Assembly (NCBI GenBank): GCA_012514645.1
Contig: JAAYZW010000029.1
Span: 1 to 35,908 of the forward strand
Reading direction: 5' to 3'
DNA: 35,908 nucleotides
From: Chloroflexota bacterium
GTDB lineage: Bacteria; Chloroflexota; Anaerolineae; Anaerolineales; Anaerolineaceae
Part shown: one piece after another, positions 1 through 9,077 of the stretch
How positions within the stretch are numbered: the stretch's first letter is position 1
Layout of the letters: each line of letters opens with the position of its first letter
Position numbers and translations under genes: made by a program
Notes under the pieces: model-generated
Databases searched by the model: none
What the model was told of the DNA's origin: nothing
The model's input: the letters and a program-made list of their open reading frames with translations, nothing else

Positions 1-2
1 AT

Positions 3-71
3 GTGGAAGAGCAAGGAAAAGAAGAAGAATACAAGCGGATCCATAGAGATGGGCAGCTTAAATTATTTTAG
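3..71 (+). CDS. 3' end of an upstream gene (partial, hypothetical)
   Basis: An open frame runs in from the left edge and stops at TAG 69-71. It encodes about 22 charged residues rich in Glu, Lys and Arg, ending QLKLF. The other two forward frames are less protein-like: one is very Lys-rich and one stops at about 43. It is probably the C-terminal tail of the preceding gene, but too little is present to name a family. The call rests only on frame openness and composition. Confidence 0.3.
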   Translation: MEEQGKEEEYKRIHRDGQLKLF

Positions 72-97
72 TAAAAGAAAAGGATAGAAGCTGGATA

Positions 98-117
98 CCC
101 CGCAGCTTGCTGCGGGG
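98..117. repeat. REP-like palindrome
   Basis: A perfect 8-bp inverted repeat, CCCCGCAG / CTGCGGGG, surrounds a CTTG loop. It sits between the upstream gene end and hom. It has no T-run, so it is a poor intrinsic terminator. The GC-rich stem with a short loop resembles REP or RAYT-type dispersed palindromes. Dispersal cannot be shown from one copy. Confidence 0.45.
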
Positions 118-156
118 AGGCTTCATTTGCGGAACGATGAAAAAAGAGTATTTGCG

Positions 157-1200
157 ATGAAGACCGTTGACCTGGCGTTGCTTGGGTTTGGGAATGTGGG
201 CAAGGCATTTGCCCGCTTATTAATCGAGAAGAAACCAGAATTGGAAGATGATTTCGGGTTTAGCCCTCGAATCACCGCTATCGCGACCCAAAGCCACGGT
301 GTTTGTGTTGATCCGGGTGGCGTTGAGGAATCAGCACTGCTTTCCATGCTCGATAAAGACATGCCAATAAATCTCTCACGATTGGATAAGAGCGGATTTC
401 GCGGAGACACATACGACTTTATCGAGAAAGTGCCCGCTCAAATTTTGTTTGAAACCACCCCTGTGAATCCGCGCTCAGGCTTGCCTGCATTAGACTACCT
501 GCGCGCGGCTGCGAAGCGCGGGCTAAACCTGATTACCGCTAATAAAGGTCCGGTTGTTTATGGTTTTCGTGAACTTACCGAACTGACCGGTCAGCATGGC
601 AAGCTTTTTCGCTTTGAGTCTGCGGTGTTGGACGGTGCGCCGATCTTCTCGCTCTTCCGTGGTCCGCTGGCTGGCGCGAAACTGCTCGGATTTTATGGCA
701 TCCTCAACTCCTGCACCAATTTGTTACTCGACCGTATGCGCGACGGTGAGTCCCTCGAACAGGCAATCGTTTACGGCGCTTCGATTGGCATCACCGAGAC
801 TGATCCGAGTAACGATGTGGATGGCTGGGATGCGGCCATTAAGGTGGCTGTGCTCTCAAACGTTCTGATGGGGCAAAATCTGACCCCCATGGATGTGCAG
901 CCAACCGGGATAAGGGGTATCACCCCTGAGATGGTCAGGTCAGCAGACGCACAGGGAAAGCGCTGGAAGCTGATTTGCAAAGGCGGCTGGCAAAACGATG
1001 GTTACCATGTCAGCGTAAAACCAGAGATGGTGGGTTCGGATTCGCCGCTTTATTCAGTGGATGGAACTTCCTCCTATGTCAGTTTCGAGCTGGACGTGCT
1101 GCCTGGGATGGGCATTCTCGAATCTGACCCCAGCCCCAAGACGACTGCTTTCGGTCTGCTGGCAGATTTGATTGATATTGTCAAAAGCGGGGTGGCATGA
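157..1200 (+). CDS. hom: Homoserine dehydrogenase
   Basis: Catalyses NAD(P)H-dependent reduction of aspartate semialdehyde to homoserine, for threonine and methionine synthesis. Residues 10-15 from the chosen ATG are GFGNVG, the Rossmann dinucleotide loop. ANKGPVV follows in the middle, and the substrate-binding half has ESAVLDGAPIF, GILNSCTNLLLDRM and DPSNDVDGWDAAIK, typical of the family. At about 347 residues it is the short form without a C-terminal ACT domain, so threonine feedback through ACT is not expected. The frame opens at a TTG at 127, but ATG 157 begins immediately before the Rossmann strand and is preferred. Its stop overlaps the folK start as ATGA, indicating translational coupling. 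Confidence 0.93.
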   Translation: MKTVDLALLGFGNVGKAFARLLIEKKPELEDDFGFSPRITAIATQSHGVCVDPGGVEESALLSMLDKDMPINLSRLDKSGFRGDTYDFIEKVPAQILFETTPVNPRSGLPALDYLRAAAKRGLNLITANKGPVVYGFRELTELTGQHGKLFRFESAVLDGAPIFSLFRGPLAGAKLLGFYGILNSCTNLLLDRMRDGESLEQAIVYGASIGITETDPSNDVDGWDAAIKVAVLSNVLMGQNLTPMDVQPTGIRGITPEMVRSADAQGKRWKLICKGGWQNDGYHVSVKPEMVGSDSPLYSVDGTSSYVSFELDVLPGMGILESDPSPKTTAFGLLADLIDIVKSGVA

Positions 1201-1676
1201 GCATCGCCTTCCTCGGGCTCGGTACTAACCTGGGCGAGCGGGAAAAGAACCTGGACCGGGCGATTGAAATGCTTGGGCGAAAAATGTGTCTGTGTGAACG
1301 CTCTTCCCGTTATGAAACTGCCGCCTGGGGTTATGCTGAACAGCCCGATTTTTTGAACCAGGTGCTTAAAGTTCAAACCGACCTGACACCTTTGCGATTA
1401 TTGAACTATCTCAAGAAAATAGAAGTTGAACTCGGTCGGGTGGAGAGTTTTCGCTTTGGACCACGGCTGATTGACATTGATATTCTTTTCTATGATGACC
1501 TGATCAGAAACGCCAGCCGTTTGCAGATTCCGCACCCCAGGTTGACTGAACGGACTTTTGTTTTAATGCCTTTGAAAGAGATTGCTCCAGACTGGGTGCA
1601 CCCGGTTTCAAACAAAACAGTCGCACAACTGCTTGCTGAATTGCCGGATAAGACGGGGGTCAGGCTGTGGGCATAG
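1197..1676 (+). CDS. folK: 2-amino-4-hydroxy-6-hydroxymethyldihydropteridine diphosphokinase
   Basis: HPPK transfers pyrophosphate from ATP to 6-hydroxymethyl-7,8-dihydropterin in folate synthesis. The protein is 159 residues, normal for HPPK. It starts with FLGLGTNLGEREKNL (family signature GxNLG), continues with ETAAWGYAEQPDFLNQV, and has FRFGPRLIDIDILFYDD, which holds the Mg-binding D-x-D pair, followed by IPHPRLTERTFVLMPL. The start codon overlaps the hom stop (ATGA). No other folate genes are adjacent, so its link to hom is probably just operon packing. Confidence 0.95.
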   Translation: MSIAFLGLGTNLGEREKNLDRAIEMLGRKMCLCERSSRYETAAWGYAEQPDFLNQVLKVQTDLTPLRLLNYLKKIEVELGRVESFRFGPRLIDIDILFYDDLIRNASRLQIPHPRLTERTFVLMPLKEIAPDWVHPVSNKTVAQLLAELPDKTGVRLWA

Positions 1677-3502
1677 CCCTGGCGATTGCGGCGCTCTGTT
1701 TGCCGGGTCTGGCGTGGTGGCTGTGGCTGGGAGACCACCAGCAGGACGGAGGCGAAGCCCTGGCGCGCATTTTTGGAATTAGTGCAGGCTTCATCACCCT
1801 GGTTTCGCTAATATTCTATGCGCTCAGACTTACCTTTACCCCGTTTGCGATTGGGCTGTTGCTGAGTTTATGCTTTGGCTTGGTGCTTGTCGGTTTGCTC
1901 CACTCCTGGAAGACTGCCTTCAACAAGACCTGGCTCATCGCCCTGGTTGTTTTGGCGATCTTTGTGGTTTGGCGTAACTGGCAGGCGAGGGATTTGGTTT
2001 TTCCCAATTGGGTCGATTCGCAGCATCACACCTTGATCATTCGCAAAATCATTGAAGGCGGTGGGCTGCCGAGCACACTTGAGCCTTATTTGCCGGGTCC
2101 GTTCTATTATCATTTTTCTTTTCATATAATCACCGCTCTTTTCTCCGTATTAAGCGGCTTAGCCCCCGAGCAGGCGGTTCTGGTGTTGGGGCAAGTGATG
2201 AATGCCTGCGTTGGCGTTTCTATCTATGCTCTGGCAAAAGCAATTGGCAAAGATTGGCGGATTGGTTTGCTGGCAGCGTTTTTTGTCACTTTTGTCACCA
2301 AAATGCCTGGCTACTACCTCAGCTGGGGACGTTACACGCTGTTGGTCGGAGTGTTGGTCTTGCCTGCTGCCATCGCGGAAGCAGAAAGTCTGCGACAAAG
2401 TGTTATGAAATGGTGGCATGGGGTTGGCTTGTTTTTGTTGACCATCGCAGCCTTGCTAAGCCACTACCTGGCGGCGTTTCTGCTGGGACTTTACCTGGTG
2501 ATTATCGGTCTCGAATGGTTGATCAACAGCATCAAGGCAAAGCAAGCTGAATGGAAAAGCTTGCTTATTCTGTTGGTGCCCTCGGTTCTGGGTTTGGTGG
2601 TTAGTTTTCGCTGGTATATTCGTGTTTTGCGTTATTCTGCCTCTTTTGTGAGCACTTCAGTACTTGTCCCGGAAGGATCGCTTGAACTTAACCCGGCACA
2701 GATTGATTATTTGCGTAGCGTGCTAGGACCTGAAGTGGCTTATGGGCTTTTGGGGTTAGCCCTGATTGGTTTGATTTGGTCGTTCTTCAAGCCCGAATGG
2801 CGGAAATTTGGGCTTTGGTCTTTGCTGGTAGCGCTTTTCACTGTGCCGCTTGGCATCACGATTTTTAGTTTACGCAGTGATTATTTCGGGTTGGTGCTGT
2901 TCATCCCGCTCGCTGTTTTGAGCGCGGCTCTTTTGGTTTGGCTCTTTGATTTTCTTGCCTCAAAAGTGAAATGGAAAAAACAACTGGCTGTCGTGGCTTT
3001 GCTCCTGGTGCTGGCTTTGCTTGGCTGGGGTGGCTGGAGCAATGCCGATGCTGTCAACGACGGCACGATTTTAGTAAACAAAGGCGATGCGGCAGCGCTG
3101 GATTGGGTCAAGCGGCACACCCCGCAGGATGCCCGGTTCTTTGTCAACACGACTTCCTGGGGCTACGGAATGTACCGGGGCGCCGATGGCGGCGGTTGGT
3201 TGCTGCCCACCGCCGGACGCTGGAGCCTGGCACCGACGACTTTCTATCCGTATGGACTGGATGAAACCACCTCAGGTACGTGGACCGATTGGGCTGCCCG
3301 TGCCAGCAGCGTCACAACTTGTGATAAGGACTTTTGGCGGCTGGTGGAAGAAGCCGACCTAAACTATGCCTACATACGCAGGGGAACTGGTGGTCTGCAA
3401 CAGGATGCGCTGGCAGCTTGCCAGGGTCTCACCCGCTTATACTTCAACGACGAAGTCAGCGTCTGGTTGATTGAAAAGCCCGCTTCAGGCGAAGACATAT
3501 GA
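1667..3502 (+). CDS. Multipass membrane protein, GT-C-like (tandem copy 1)
   Basis: A 611-residue polytopic protein with roughly a dozen hydrophobic segments and a C-terminal soluble part. After the first TM helices, an extracytoplasmic-type loop has PNWVDSQHHTLIIRKI followed by LPGPFYYHFSFH. An acidic/His loop after early TM segments is characteristic of GT-C lipid-linked-sugar transferases and related families such as DUF6541. The C-terminal part contains ALDWVKRHTPQDARFFVN and an aromatic Gly-rich stretch. It starts at GTG 1667, overlapping folK by 10 bp. The next gene is a diverged paralogue with the same plan. It likely acts at the membrane on polyprenyl-linked sugars, but the substrate is unknown. 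Confidence 0.7.
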   Translation: MGIALAIAALCLPGLAWWLWLGDHQQDGGEALARIFGISAGFITLVSLIFYALRLTFTPFAIGLLLSLCFGLVLVGLLHSWKTAFNKTWLIALVVLAIFVVWRNWQARDLVFPNWVDSQHHTLIIRKIIEGGGLPSTLEPYLPGPFYYHFSFHIITALFSVLSGLAPEQAVLVLGQVMNACVGVSIYALAKAIGKDWRIGLLAAFFVTFVTKMPGYYLSWGRYTLLVGVLVLPAAIAEAESLRQSVMKWWHGVGLFLLTIAALLSHYLAAFLLGLYLVIIGLEWLINSIKAKQAEWKSLLILLVPSVLGLVVSFRWYIRVLRYSASFVSTSVLVPEGSLELNPAQIDYLRSVLGPEVAYGLLGLALIGLIWSFFKPEWRKFGLWSLLVALFTVPLGITIFSLRSDYFGLVLFIPLAVLSAALLVWLFDFLASKVKWKKQLAVVALLLVLALLGWGGWSNADAVNDGTILVNKGDAAALDWVKRHTPQDARFFVNTTSWGYGMYRGADGGGWLLPTAGRWSLAPTTFYPYGLDETTSGTWTDWAARASSVTTCDKDFWRLVEEADLNYAYIRRGTGGLQQDALAACQGLTRLYFNDEVSVWLIEKPASGEDI

Positions 3503-3514
3503 GGTATTATTCAG

Positions 3515-5425
3515 ATGGAGTTGGCTATGCCGTGGGTTGAAATTAAATCAGTTGTGCTCATGTTCTTACTGCTTCTGCTCCCGGGCTGGGCGCTATTGGC
3601 AGTAACGGGCTATTGGCGCCGCTGGAACCCGCTGCAGCGCTGGTTTCTTGCTGCCAGCCTGGGGGTCGCCTTTTGGCCGGTGCTGTACTATTCTGTCCGC
3701 ACTTTGTCAGCTGATATCCGCATTGGCTCCTCCAAACTAATTTTCTTATTGATCCTCTTTGCCGTAATAATCGTTTGGAGGCTGCATAAAGAGTGGAAAG
3801 AGCATTTTAGCCTGGGCAAATGGGGTTGGCTGACACTGTCTATCCTGGCTTTGACGCTGCTCACACGTTTTTACATCGCTTATAGATATCCCTACCTTGC
3901 AGGTGATGACGGACTCCATCATGTGCTAATTACAGAAATGACTTCCACGCGAGGGGTGCTTCCGTTCACCATGCAGCCATTTGGCACGACATCATTGGAT
4001 CACTACCACCTTGGTTTTTATGGGCTGACTGCACCGTTAAAACTGCTGGCAGGGATTGGGTCTGACCAGGCTGTTTTATGGATGAGCCAGTTTTTGAGTG
4101 GTATTTGCGGCGTGGGGGGTTTCCTCGTATTAGATGAAAAAGTCTCCCGACCGGCTGCGATCATCGGGATGTTAGCCGCGGGATTGCTTTCACCATATCC
4201 ATCCTGGTTTATCAACTGGAGTCGCTTTACGCAGCTGGCATCGCAAATAATTCTGCTTCCATCCGCCATAGTGTTTTGGGACACTATTTCAAGCCCGACA
4301 GAAAAAGGTCCTTTCTTAAAACGAATTTTCCGCGCCCCTGTCATCGAAGCGGTCTTACTAATCTCAGGTGTTTGTCTGACCCATTTCAGGGTAGCCGGTT
4401 TTTTGCTTCCCCTGCTGCTGATCATTGGTGTATATGAGCTGGCGATAAGGTCTAAACCAAAGGAAGCAAGACTGACAACCCTAACTCAAATAATTCTTGC
4501 CGGCTTGCTTGTATTTATTATTATCCTGCCCGCATTATTACCCGGATTGAGCGCTTATCTCGATGTCAGGCTGCCAGGCGAGACGGTTGAACCGTCTGGA
4601 AGAAAGCTGGAAGACGCAGCCTACTATTCTGAGGGAGATGGCGATACGATGAGGATCTTCCGGGAATCCAGTTGGCTTATCGTTGTTATGGGGATGGGGA
4701 GCTTATTGGCTTTATTGCGCTCGAAGACCAGGTTGATAGGTATTTTTACAATAATCTGGGTCGCATTCCTGGTTTTGTTTGCAAACGCATACAGGCTGAA
4801 CATCTATGTGCTGGCGTTTACAAACGTCACAGCTATCGTGTTGGCGTTTTATTTGCCGATTTCCATTGGCGCAGGCTTGCTTGTTGAGAGCCTTGCCTCG
4901 TTTATACCCGAAAAGGCTTATACCAAAGTTGAAAATTTGGTGATGATCCTGACCATCGCAGCCGCGGTGCTTTTCGTTCCGGTCCGCATTCGTGATTTCG
5001 AACTTGAGCGGGCATTTATGACCCCGGAAGACCAGGTGGCAATGGAATGGGTCAGGACCAATATTCCCGAAGATGCGGTATTCGGAGTGAATCTGAATTT
5101 TATTAACCCTGCCATGCCCTTCGGGACAGACGCCGGTTATTGGCTGCCTTATTATGGAAACCGGAAAACAACCACACTCACATTGATATCCGGGCTGGAT
5201 GAAAAAGACCAGGACTTCTTAAACAAGGCGCATATCTCAGGTGTAATTTATGAAGACCCGGTCAACCTCCAGGTGCTCTGCGATTATGGGATCACACACC
5301 TCTATTCTGGCGTGAAGCAACCCATGGGCAGCCCTGATTTTGCCGAAAACATTGCAGGAAACCCGGGTGCAAACCTAATCTACGATCTGGATGGGGTAGA
5401 AATATATCAAACTTGTGGAAAGTAA
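3515..5425 (+). CDS. Multipass membrane protein, GT-C-like (tandem copy 2)
   Basis: A 636-residue polytopic membrane protein. It shares the architecture of its upstream neighbour: N-terminal helices, a loop with GDDGLHHVLITEM followed by SLDHYHLGFYGL, many TM segments, then a soluble end with AMEWVRTNIPEDAVFGVN and GTDAGYWLPYYGNRKT. The matching AxxWVxxxxPxDAxFxVN element in both proteins supports tandem duplication. The Asp/His-rich first loop fits a GT-C active-site loop, but this is inferred from topology. ATG 3515 is preceded by GAGG about 10 bp upstream; ATG 3527 is an alternative. It lies 12 bp after copy 1, in the polysaccharide operon. Confidence 0.7.
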   Translation: MELAMPWVEIKSVVLMFLLLLLPGWALLAVTGYWRRWNPLQRWFLAASLGVAFWPVLYYSVRTLSADIRIGSSKLIFLLILFAVIIVWRLHKEWKEHFSLGKWGWLTLSILALTLLTRFYIAYRYPYLAGDDGLHHVLITEMTSTRGVLPFTMQPFGTTSLDHYHLGFYGLTAPLKLLAGIGSDQAVLWMSQFLSGICGVGGFLVLDEKVSRPAAIIGMLAAGLLSPYPSWFINWSRFTQLASQIILLPSAIVFWDTISSPTEKGPFLKRIFRAPVIEAVLLISGVCLTHFRVAGFLLPLLLIIGVYELAIRSKPKEARLTTLTQIILAGLLVFIIILPALLPGLSAYLDVRLPGETVEPSGRKLEDAAYYSEGDGDTMRIFRESSWLIVVMGMGSLLALLRSKTRLIGIFTIIWVAFLVLFANAYRLNIYVLAFTNVTAIVLAFYLPISIGAGLLVESLASFIPEKAYTKVENLVMILTIAAAVLFVPVRIRDFELERAFMTPEDQVAMEWVRTNIPEDAVFGVNLNFINPAMPFGTDAGYWLPYYGNRKTTTLTLISGLDEKDQDFLNKAHISGVIYEDPVNLQVLCDYGITHLYSGVKQPMGSPDFAENIAGNPGANLIYDLDGVEIYQTCGK

Positions 5426-5432
5426 CTGTTCT

Positions 5433-6557
5433 ATGAGAGTCTGCTATTTTGGCACTTATCGTGCAAAATACAACCGGAATAAGATTTTGATCGCCGCGCT
5501 GAAGAGTGCCGGTGTAGATGTGACCATCTGCCATGAAAACCTTTGGCACAGCATTGAGGACCGTGAAAACGTGACTGCCGGAGGCTGGCGCAGTCCGAAG
5601 TTCTGGTGGAGGGTTATCAAGGCTTATACAAAACTGATTATTAAGAGCTTTTCCATCGGGAAGTTTGATGTCATGGTTCTTGGCTATCCCGGTCAGTTCG
5701 ATGTGTTTCTTGCCCGGATCATTTGCTTTTTCACGAGAAAACCGCTGGTTCTGGATGTATTAATGTCGCTTTACCTGGTGGCGTCAGCTGAGAGGTTTCT
5801 GGAAGGATCACAGCACTCTGCAGTCAATTTCATCAAGCGCGCTGAAAAAAAGGCGCTGGATATTCCCGACCTTTTGATCCAGGACACCCCTCAATATGTT
5901 CAGTGGCTTCACCAAACCTATGGGATCGAGACAGAGCGGTTCAAACTCGTTCCGATTGGTGCCGACGATAATATTTTTAAACCAAAAGATCAAACCGAAA
6001 TTTTCAAAGATAAGTTTCGGATATTGTATTACGGCACATTTATTGCCAATCACGGGCTCGATCTTATCATTGAGGCGATCGAGTTGTTGGCATCCAGCAA
6101 TGAAATCGAATTCCTCTTCATCGGAGAGGGTCCCGAAAAAGCCAGGATCCTTCAGCAGGTGGAAATGAAGAACCTGGAAAACGTAACCTTTTTTAGTTGG
6201 TGCTCCCAGGAGGAACTGGTAGAGCAAATCGGCAGGGCAGACCTTTGCCTGGGAGCTTTTGGCAGCACGCCCCAATCTCTGATGACCGTTCAAAACAAAA
6301 TCTACGAATGCATGGCTTGCGCGAAAGTGGTAATCGCAGGTACCAGCCCGGCAATCAGTCATCAGTTCACCGATGAAGTGGAACTGAAGATGTGTGAGCG
6401 TACTGGTGAGTCAATTGCTGAGGCGATTTTATACCTGAAAGAAAATCCAGTCCTGGTTGAACAAATTGGTCAGAATGCCAGGCAGGCTTTTGTTGAAAAC
6501 TACTCCATCACAGCACTTGGCAAAACTTTTCGTGAACACCTGGAGACCTTAATATAA
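5433..6557 (+). CDS. Glycosyltransferase family 4 (GT-B) protein
   Basis: A cytoplasmic GT-B glycosyltransferase likely to add a sugar from a nucleotide donor to a lipid-linked glycan. The N-terminal domain begins with MRVCYFGTY. The donor-binding half has RILYYGTF, FLFIGEGPEKARI, the GRADLCLGAFG strand-loop and YECMACAKVVIAG, matching the GT4 region around the C-terminal Glu motif. The frame can start at GTG 5415 inside the preceding gene, but ATG 5433 has a GGAAAG element upstream and begins directly on the first beta strand. It has about 374 residues, normal for GT4. Its stop overlaps the next start by one base. Confidence 0.82.
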   Translation: MRVCYFGTYRAKYNRNKILIAALKSAGVDVTICHENLWHSIEDRENVTAGGWRSPKFWWRVIKAYTKLIIKSFSIGKFDVMVLGYPGQFDVFLARIICFFTRKPLVLDVLMSLYLVASAERFLEGSQHSAVNFIKRAEKKALDIPDLLIQDTPQYVQWLHQTYGIETERFKLVPIGADDNIFKPKDQTEIFKDKFRILYYGTFIANHGLDLIIEAIELLASSNEIEFLFIGEGPEKARILQQVEMKNLENVTFFSWCSQEELVEQIGRADLCLGAFGSTPQSLMTVQNKIYECMACAKVVIAGTSPAISHQFTDEVELKMCERTGESIAEAILYLKENPVLVEQIGQNARQAFVENYSITALGKTFREHLETLI

Positions 6558-7813
6558 TGCTGACAAGCACTAACTGGCGAAGACAAGGCGTTTCTTTTTC
6601 GGGTTATACCGTCTCAACAGCTCTGGCTCAGCTGATGGTCATGCTGTTTTCGCTGTTGTTGGCACGATACTTTGGTCCTCAAGTATCCGGCGGCTACACC
6701 TCGGTTTTTGCCATTTCGAGCTTAACAGCGATTGCCTTTAACTTAGGGCTGGATACCTGGCTGCTGCGGGAGGGTGCTCTTTCACAGGATTTACGCAAAA
6801 CTTTCAGCAATGTCTTGCTGACCAAGGCTGCAGCTGGAATCGTGTGGGCAGTATTACTATTTGTTATTGCCACAAACCTCAGACCAGATCTTTACCCAAT
6901 GGGACTGCTGACGGTTTGTATCATGGATGTCTGGTTTGATGCGATTTTTGTCTCCTCGCTGGCGGTCTTCAACATCGAACGAAAGATCAGGCAGTACTCG
7001 CTGCTCATCCTGCTTTCAAGAGGATTAAAATTGCTCGGTTTGATCGTTTTGATCCTGATTGGAAATCGAAACATCCTCATGTTTGCTGGATGGCGGGCTC
7101 TTTGTTCACTCGTTTTTGCTTTCACAGCTGTAGTCATCATGAAGCCCAGGCTGGGGGATCATTCGCTTTCGAACATCAAACAGATATTAAGCCAGACCAG
7201 GAGCTTTGCCATTTCTGATCTCCTGGCGACAGTCTATATGCAAGCAGATGTCGTCATTCTTTCAAACATTAAAGGCAAGGTAGCCACTGGTGTTTACTCG
7301 CCGGCATTGAGCCTGATTAACGCGCTTTTTGTGATTCCAAACGCGGTCTACACCTACTTTATCCCATCACTAAGCCGTTGGTTCAAGAACAATACTGACA
7401 AGTTTGTCGATCTGGCAAAGAAAGCGATCTTGCTACTCTCGGTTATTGGCGTTATTATGAGCCTGTCGATTGCTCTTTTGGGCAAACCCGCAACAGCCCT
7501 GTTGCTGGGTGAAGACTATGCAGTGTCAGGCGATCTAATGGTCAGGCTGAGCCCTATCCTGCTCTTGAAATGCCTTGAATTCGGGTTTGCTGCCATTATT
7601 GTTGCGGCTAACAAACAAAAATCCAGGTTAATTCCACAGGCTATAGCGGCAATTGTTAATGTGGGATTAAACCTGGTGCTGATCCCACGCCTTGCTGAGT
7701 TTGGGGCGGCGGCGGTTTACCTGACGACTGAGGTTATTCTGTTTGTCTCTTATGGCACAATTGCTGTTAAAACTCTGAATAATACAAGGAAAGAAAGTGT
7801 CGAAAGTATCTGA
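6557..7813 (+). CDS. Polysaccharide flippase (Wzx/MOP superfamily)
   Basis: A 418-residue protein with about 12 predicted TM helices and few charged loops, typical of oligosaccharide/polysaccharide flippases that move undecaprenyl-linked repeat units across the membrane. The N-terminus has the family-like run GYTVSTALAQLMVMLFSLLLARYFGPQVSGGY. Later, ATVYMQADVVILSNIKGKVATGVYSPALSLI matches the central Wzx helix pair where a new helix bundle begins. It is flanked by glycosyltransferases and a pyruvyl transferase, as expected for a Wzx-dependent locus. No Wzy polymerase or Wzz chain-length regulator is evident in the window, unless one of the large membrane proteins has that role. Confidence 0.82.
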   Translation: MLTSTNWRRQGVSFSGYTVSTALAQLMVMLFSLLLARYFGPQVSGGYTSVFAISSLTAIAFNLGLDTWLLREGALSQDLRKTFSNVLLTKAAAGIVWAVLLFVIATNLRPDLYPMGLLTVCIMDVWFDAIFVSSLAVFNIERKIRQYSLLILLSRGLKLLGLIVLILIGNRNILMFAGWRALCSLVFAFTAVVIMKPRLGDHSLSNIKQILSQTRSFAISDLLATVYMQADVVILSNIKGKVATGVYSPALSLINALFVIPNAVYTYFIPSLSRWFKNNTDKFVDLAKKAILLLSVIGVIMSLSIALLGKPATALLLGEDYAVSGDLMVRLSPILLLKCLEFGFAAIIVAANKQKSRLIPQAIAAIVNVGLNLVLIPRLAEFGAAAVYLTTEVILFVSYGTIAVKTLNNTRKESVESI

Positions 7814-9077
7814 CCCTTCACCAAAGATTTTGCTGGTCAACTTCCATTCAACCATGAATGCCGGTGACCTGGGGCTGCTGATTAGCGCCCGTGAGTTTCT
7901 GATGCGTGCTTTTCCCTTTTGTGAGATTAAAGTGTCTGCAAATTGGCCAGACGAACCAACCTACACCGAAAACGGCTTCATTGCGCTTCCTTCTCCCTGG
8001 TCGCTGTCAGGTTTGAACGATGGCACTTCAATTGCTCAACAGTTACGAAAATTTCTGCTCACTATCCTTCAGCTCGGCAATACTAATTCACGACGCAGCT
8101 TCTACCCAGGCGTAGACAGCTTGAGATCTGCCTACCGGGAAGCAGACCTGATTGTGAGCGTTCCCGGAAACCAATTTTATTCCTCTGGAAGGTTCGGTTG
8201 GCCTTTCCCTGTGAGCATCTCTGGAACCTTGCTCGCACACCGACACAAAAAACCATTGGTTGTTTTGCCCCAATCGATTGGTCCACTCAAACGATGGTGG
8301 GAAAGGGCTTTGATTCGAAAAGCTTTCGGGAAGGCAAGGCAGGTTTATCTGCGAGATGATAAATCGATGGAACTGGCTGAGGAAATTGGTTTGCCGATGG
8401 AAAAAGTGAATTATTCACCCGATCTTGCCTTGAATTTGCCAGCAGCAGAAACAGCCCAGGCAACGGAAATATTATTGAATGCTGGAGTGGACCTGGAACA
8501 GCCAAAATTAGGTGTCACTTTGATATCCAGAATGAACCGTTCGTTTGATTCGCAAGCAATGCAGAATTACTATGCGGTGGTCGAAAAGGCGCTCGCAGGT
8601 TTTTCCAAAAAACATGCTGTTCAAATTGTTTTCTTTAACCAGGTGGTTGGACCTACCTCGGTGGAAACTGACGGGATTCCCACTGCCCTGATGGTCAATA
8701 ACTTACGTGCGCAGGGCACTTATGTATCCCATATCGATGAAACATTAACACCTTCTATGCTCAAGGCTTGCTATGGACAAATGGATGCATTCGTTGCCAC
8801 CCGGCTGCATTCGGGCATCTACGCAATCGGGATGAATGTGCCCACATTATTTATCGGTTATCTCACAAAGACCCAGGGGATGGTCAAATCTCTCCAGATT
8901 GAAGACGATTTTCTCGAAATATCCGTTCTGAGCGAAGCATCTTTACGAAAGAAGCTGGAGATGCTCTGGGCGAATCGAAACGAAAAAAGCAAAAAGCTAA
9001 CCGCTGTCATCGCCCACGCCCGACAAGAAACCGACAGGGCAATTGGACTGCTGAAGAAGGAATTCGACAATGATTGA
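7797..9077 (+). CDS. Polysaccharide pyruvyl transferase family protein
   Basis: A 426-residue protein of the WcaK/CsaB pyruvyl transferase family, which adds ketal pyruvate from phosphoenolpyruvate to sugars of exopolysaccharide or secondary wall polymer. It begins LLVNFHSTMNAGDLGLL, the family's Gly/Asn/Asp opening. In the middle is VVLPQSIGPL and, near the C-terminus, VATRLHSGIYAIGMNVPTLFIGY, where the R-x-H motif is the conserved catalytic/PEP-binding signature. It starts at GTG 7797 behind AAGGAAAG and overlaps the flippase gene. Pyruvylated surface polymers often anchor S-layer proteins; no SLH domain is encoded in this window, so the acceptor is unknown. Confidence 0.82.
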   Translation: MSKVSDPSPKILLVNFHSTMNAGDLGLLISAREFLMRAFPFCEIKVSANWPDEPTYTENGFIALPSPWSLSGLNDGTSIAQQLRKFLLTILQLGNTNSRRSFYPGVDSLRSAYREADLIVSVPGNQFYSSGRFGWPFPVSISGTLLAHRHKKPLVVLPQSIGPLKRWWERALIRKAFGKARQVYLRDDKSMELAEEIGLPMEKVNYSPDLALNLPAAETAQATEILLNAGVDLEQPKLGVTLISRMNRSFDSQAMQNYYAVVEKALAGFSKKHAVQIVFFNQVVGPTSVETDGIPTALMVNNLRAQGTYVSHIDETLTPSMLKACYGQMDAFVATRLHSGIYAIGMNVPTLFIGYLTKTQGMVKSLQIEDDFLEISVLSEASLRKKLEMLWANRNEKSKKLTAVIAHARQETDRAIGLLKKEFDND

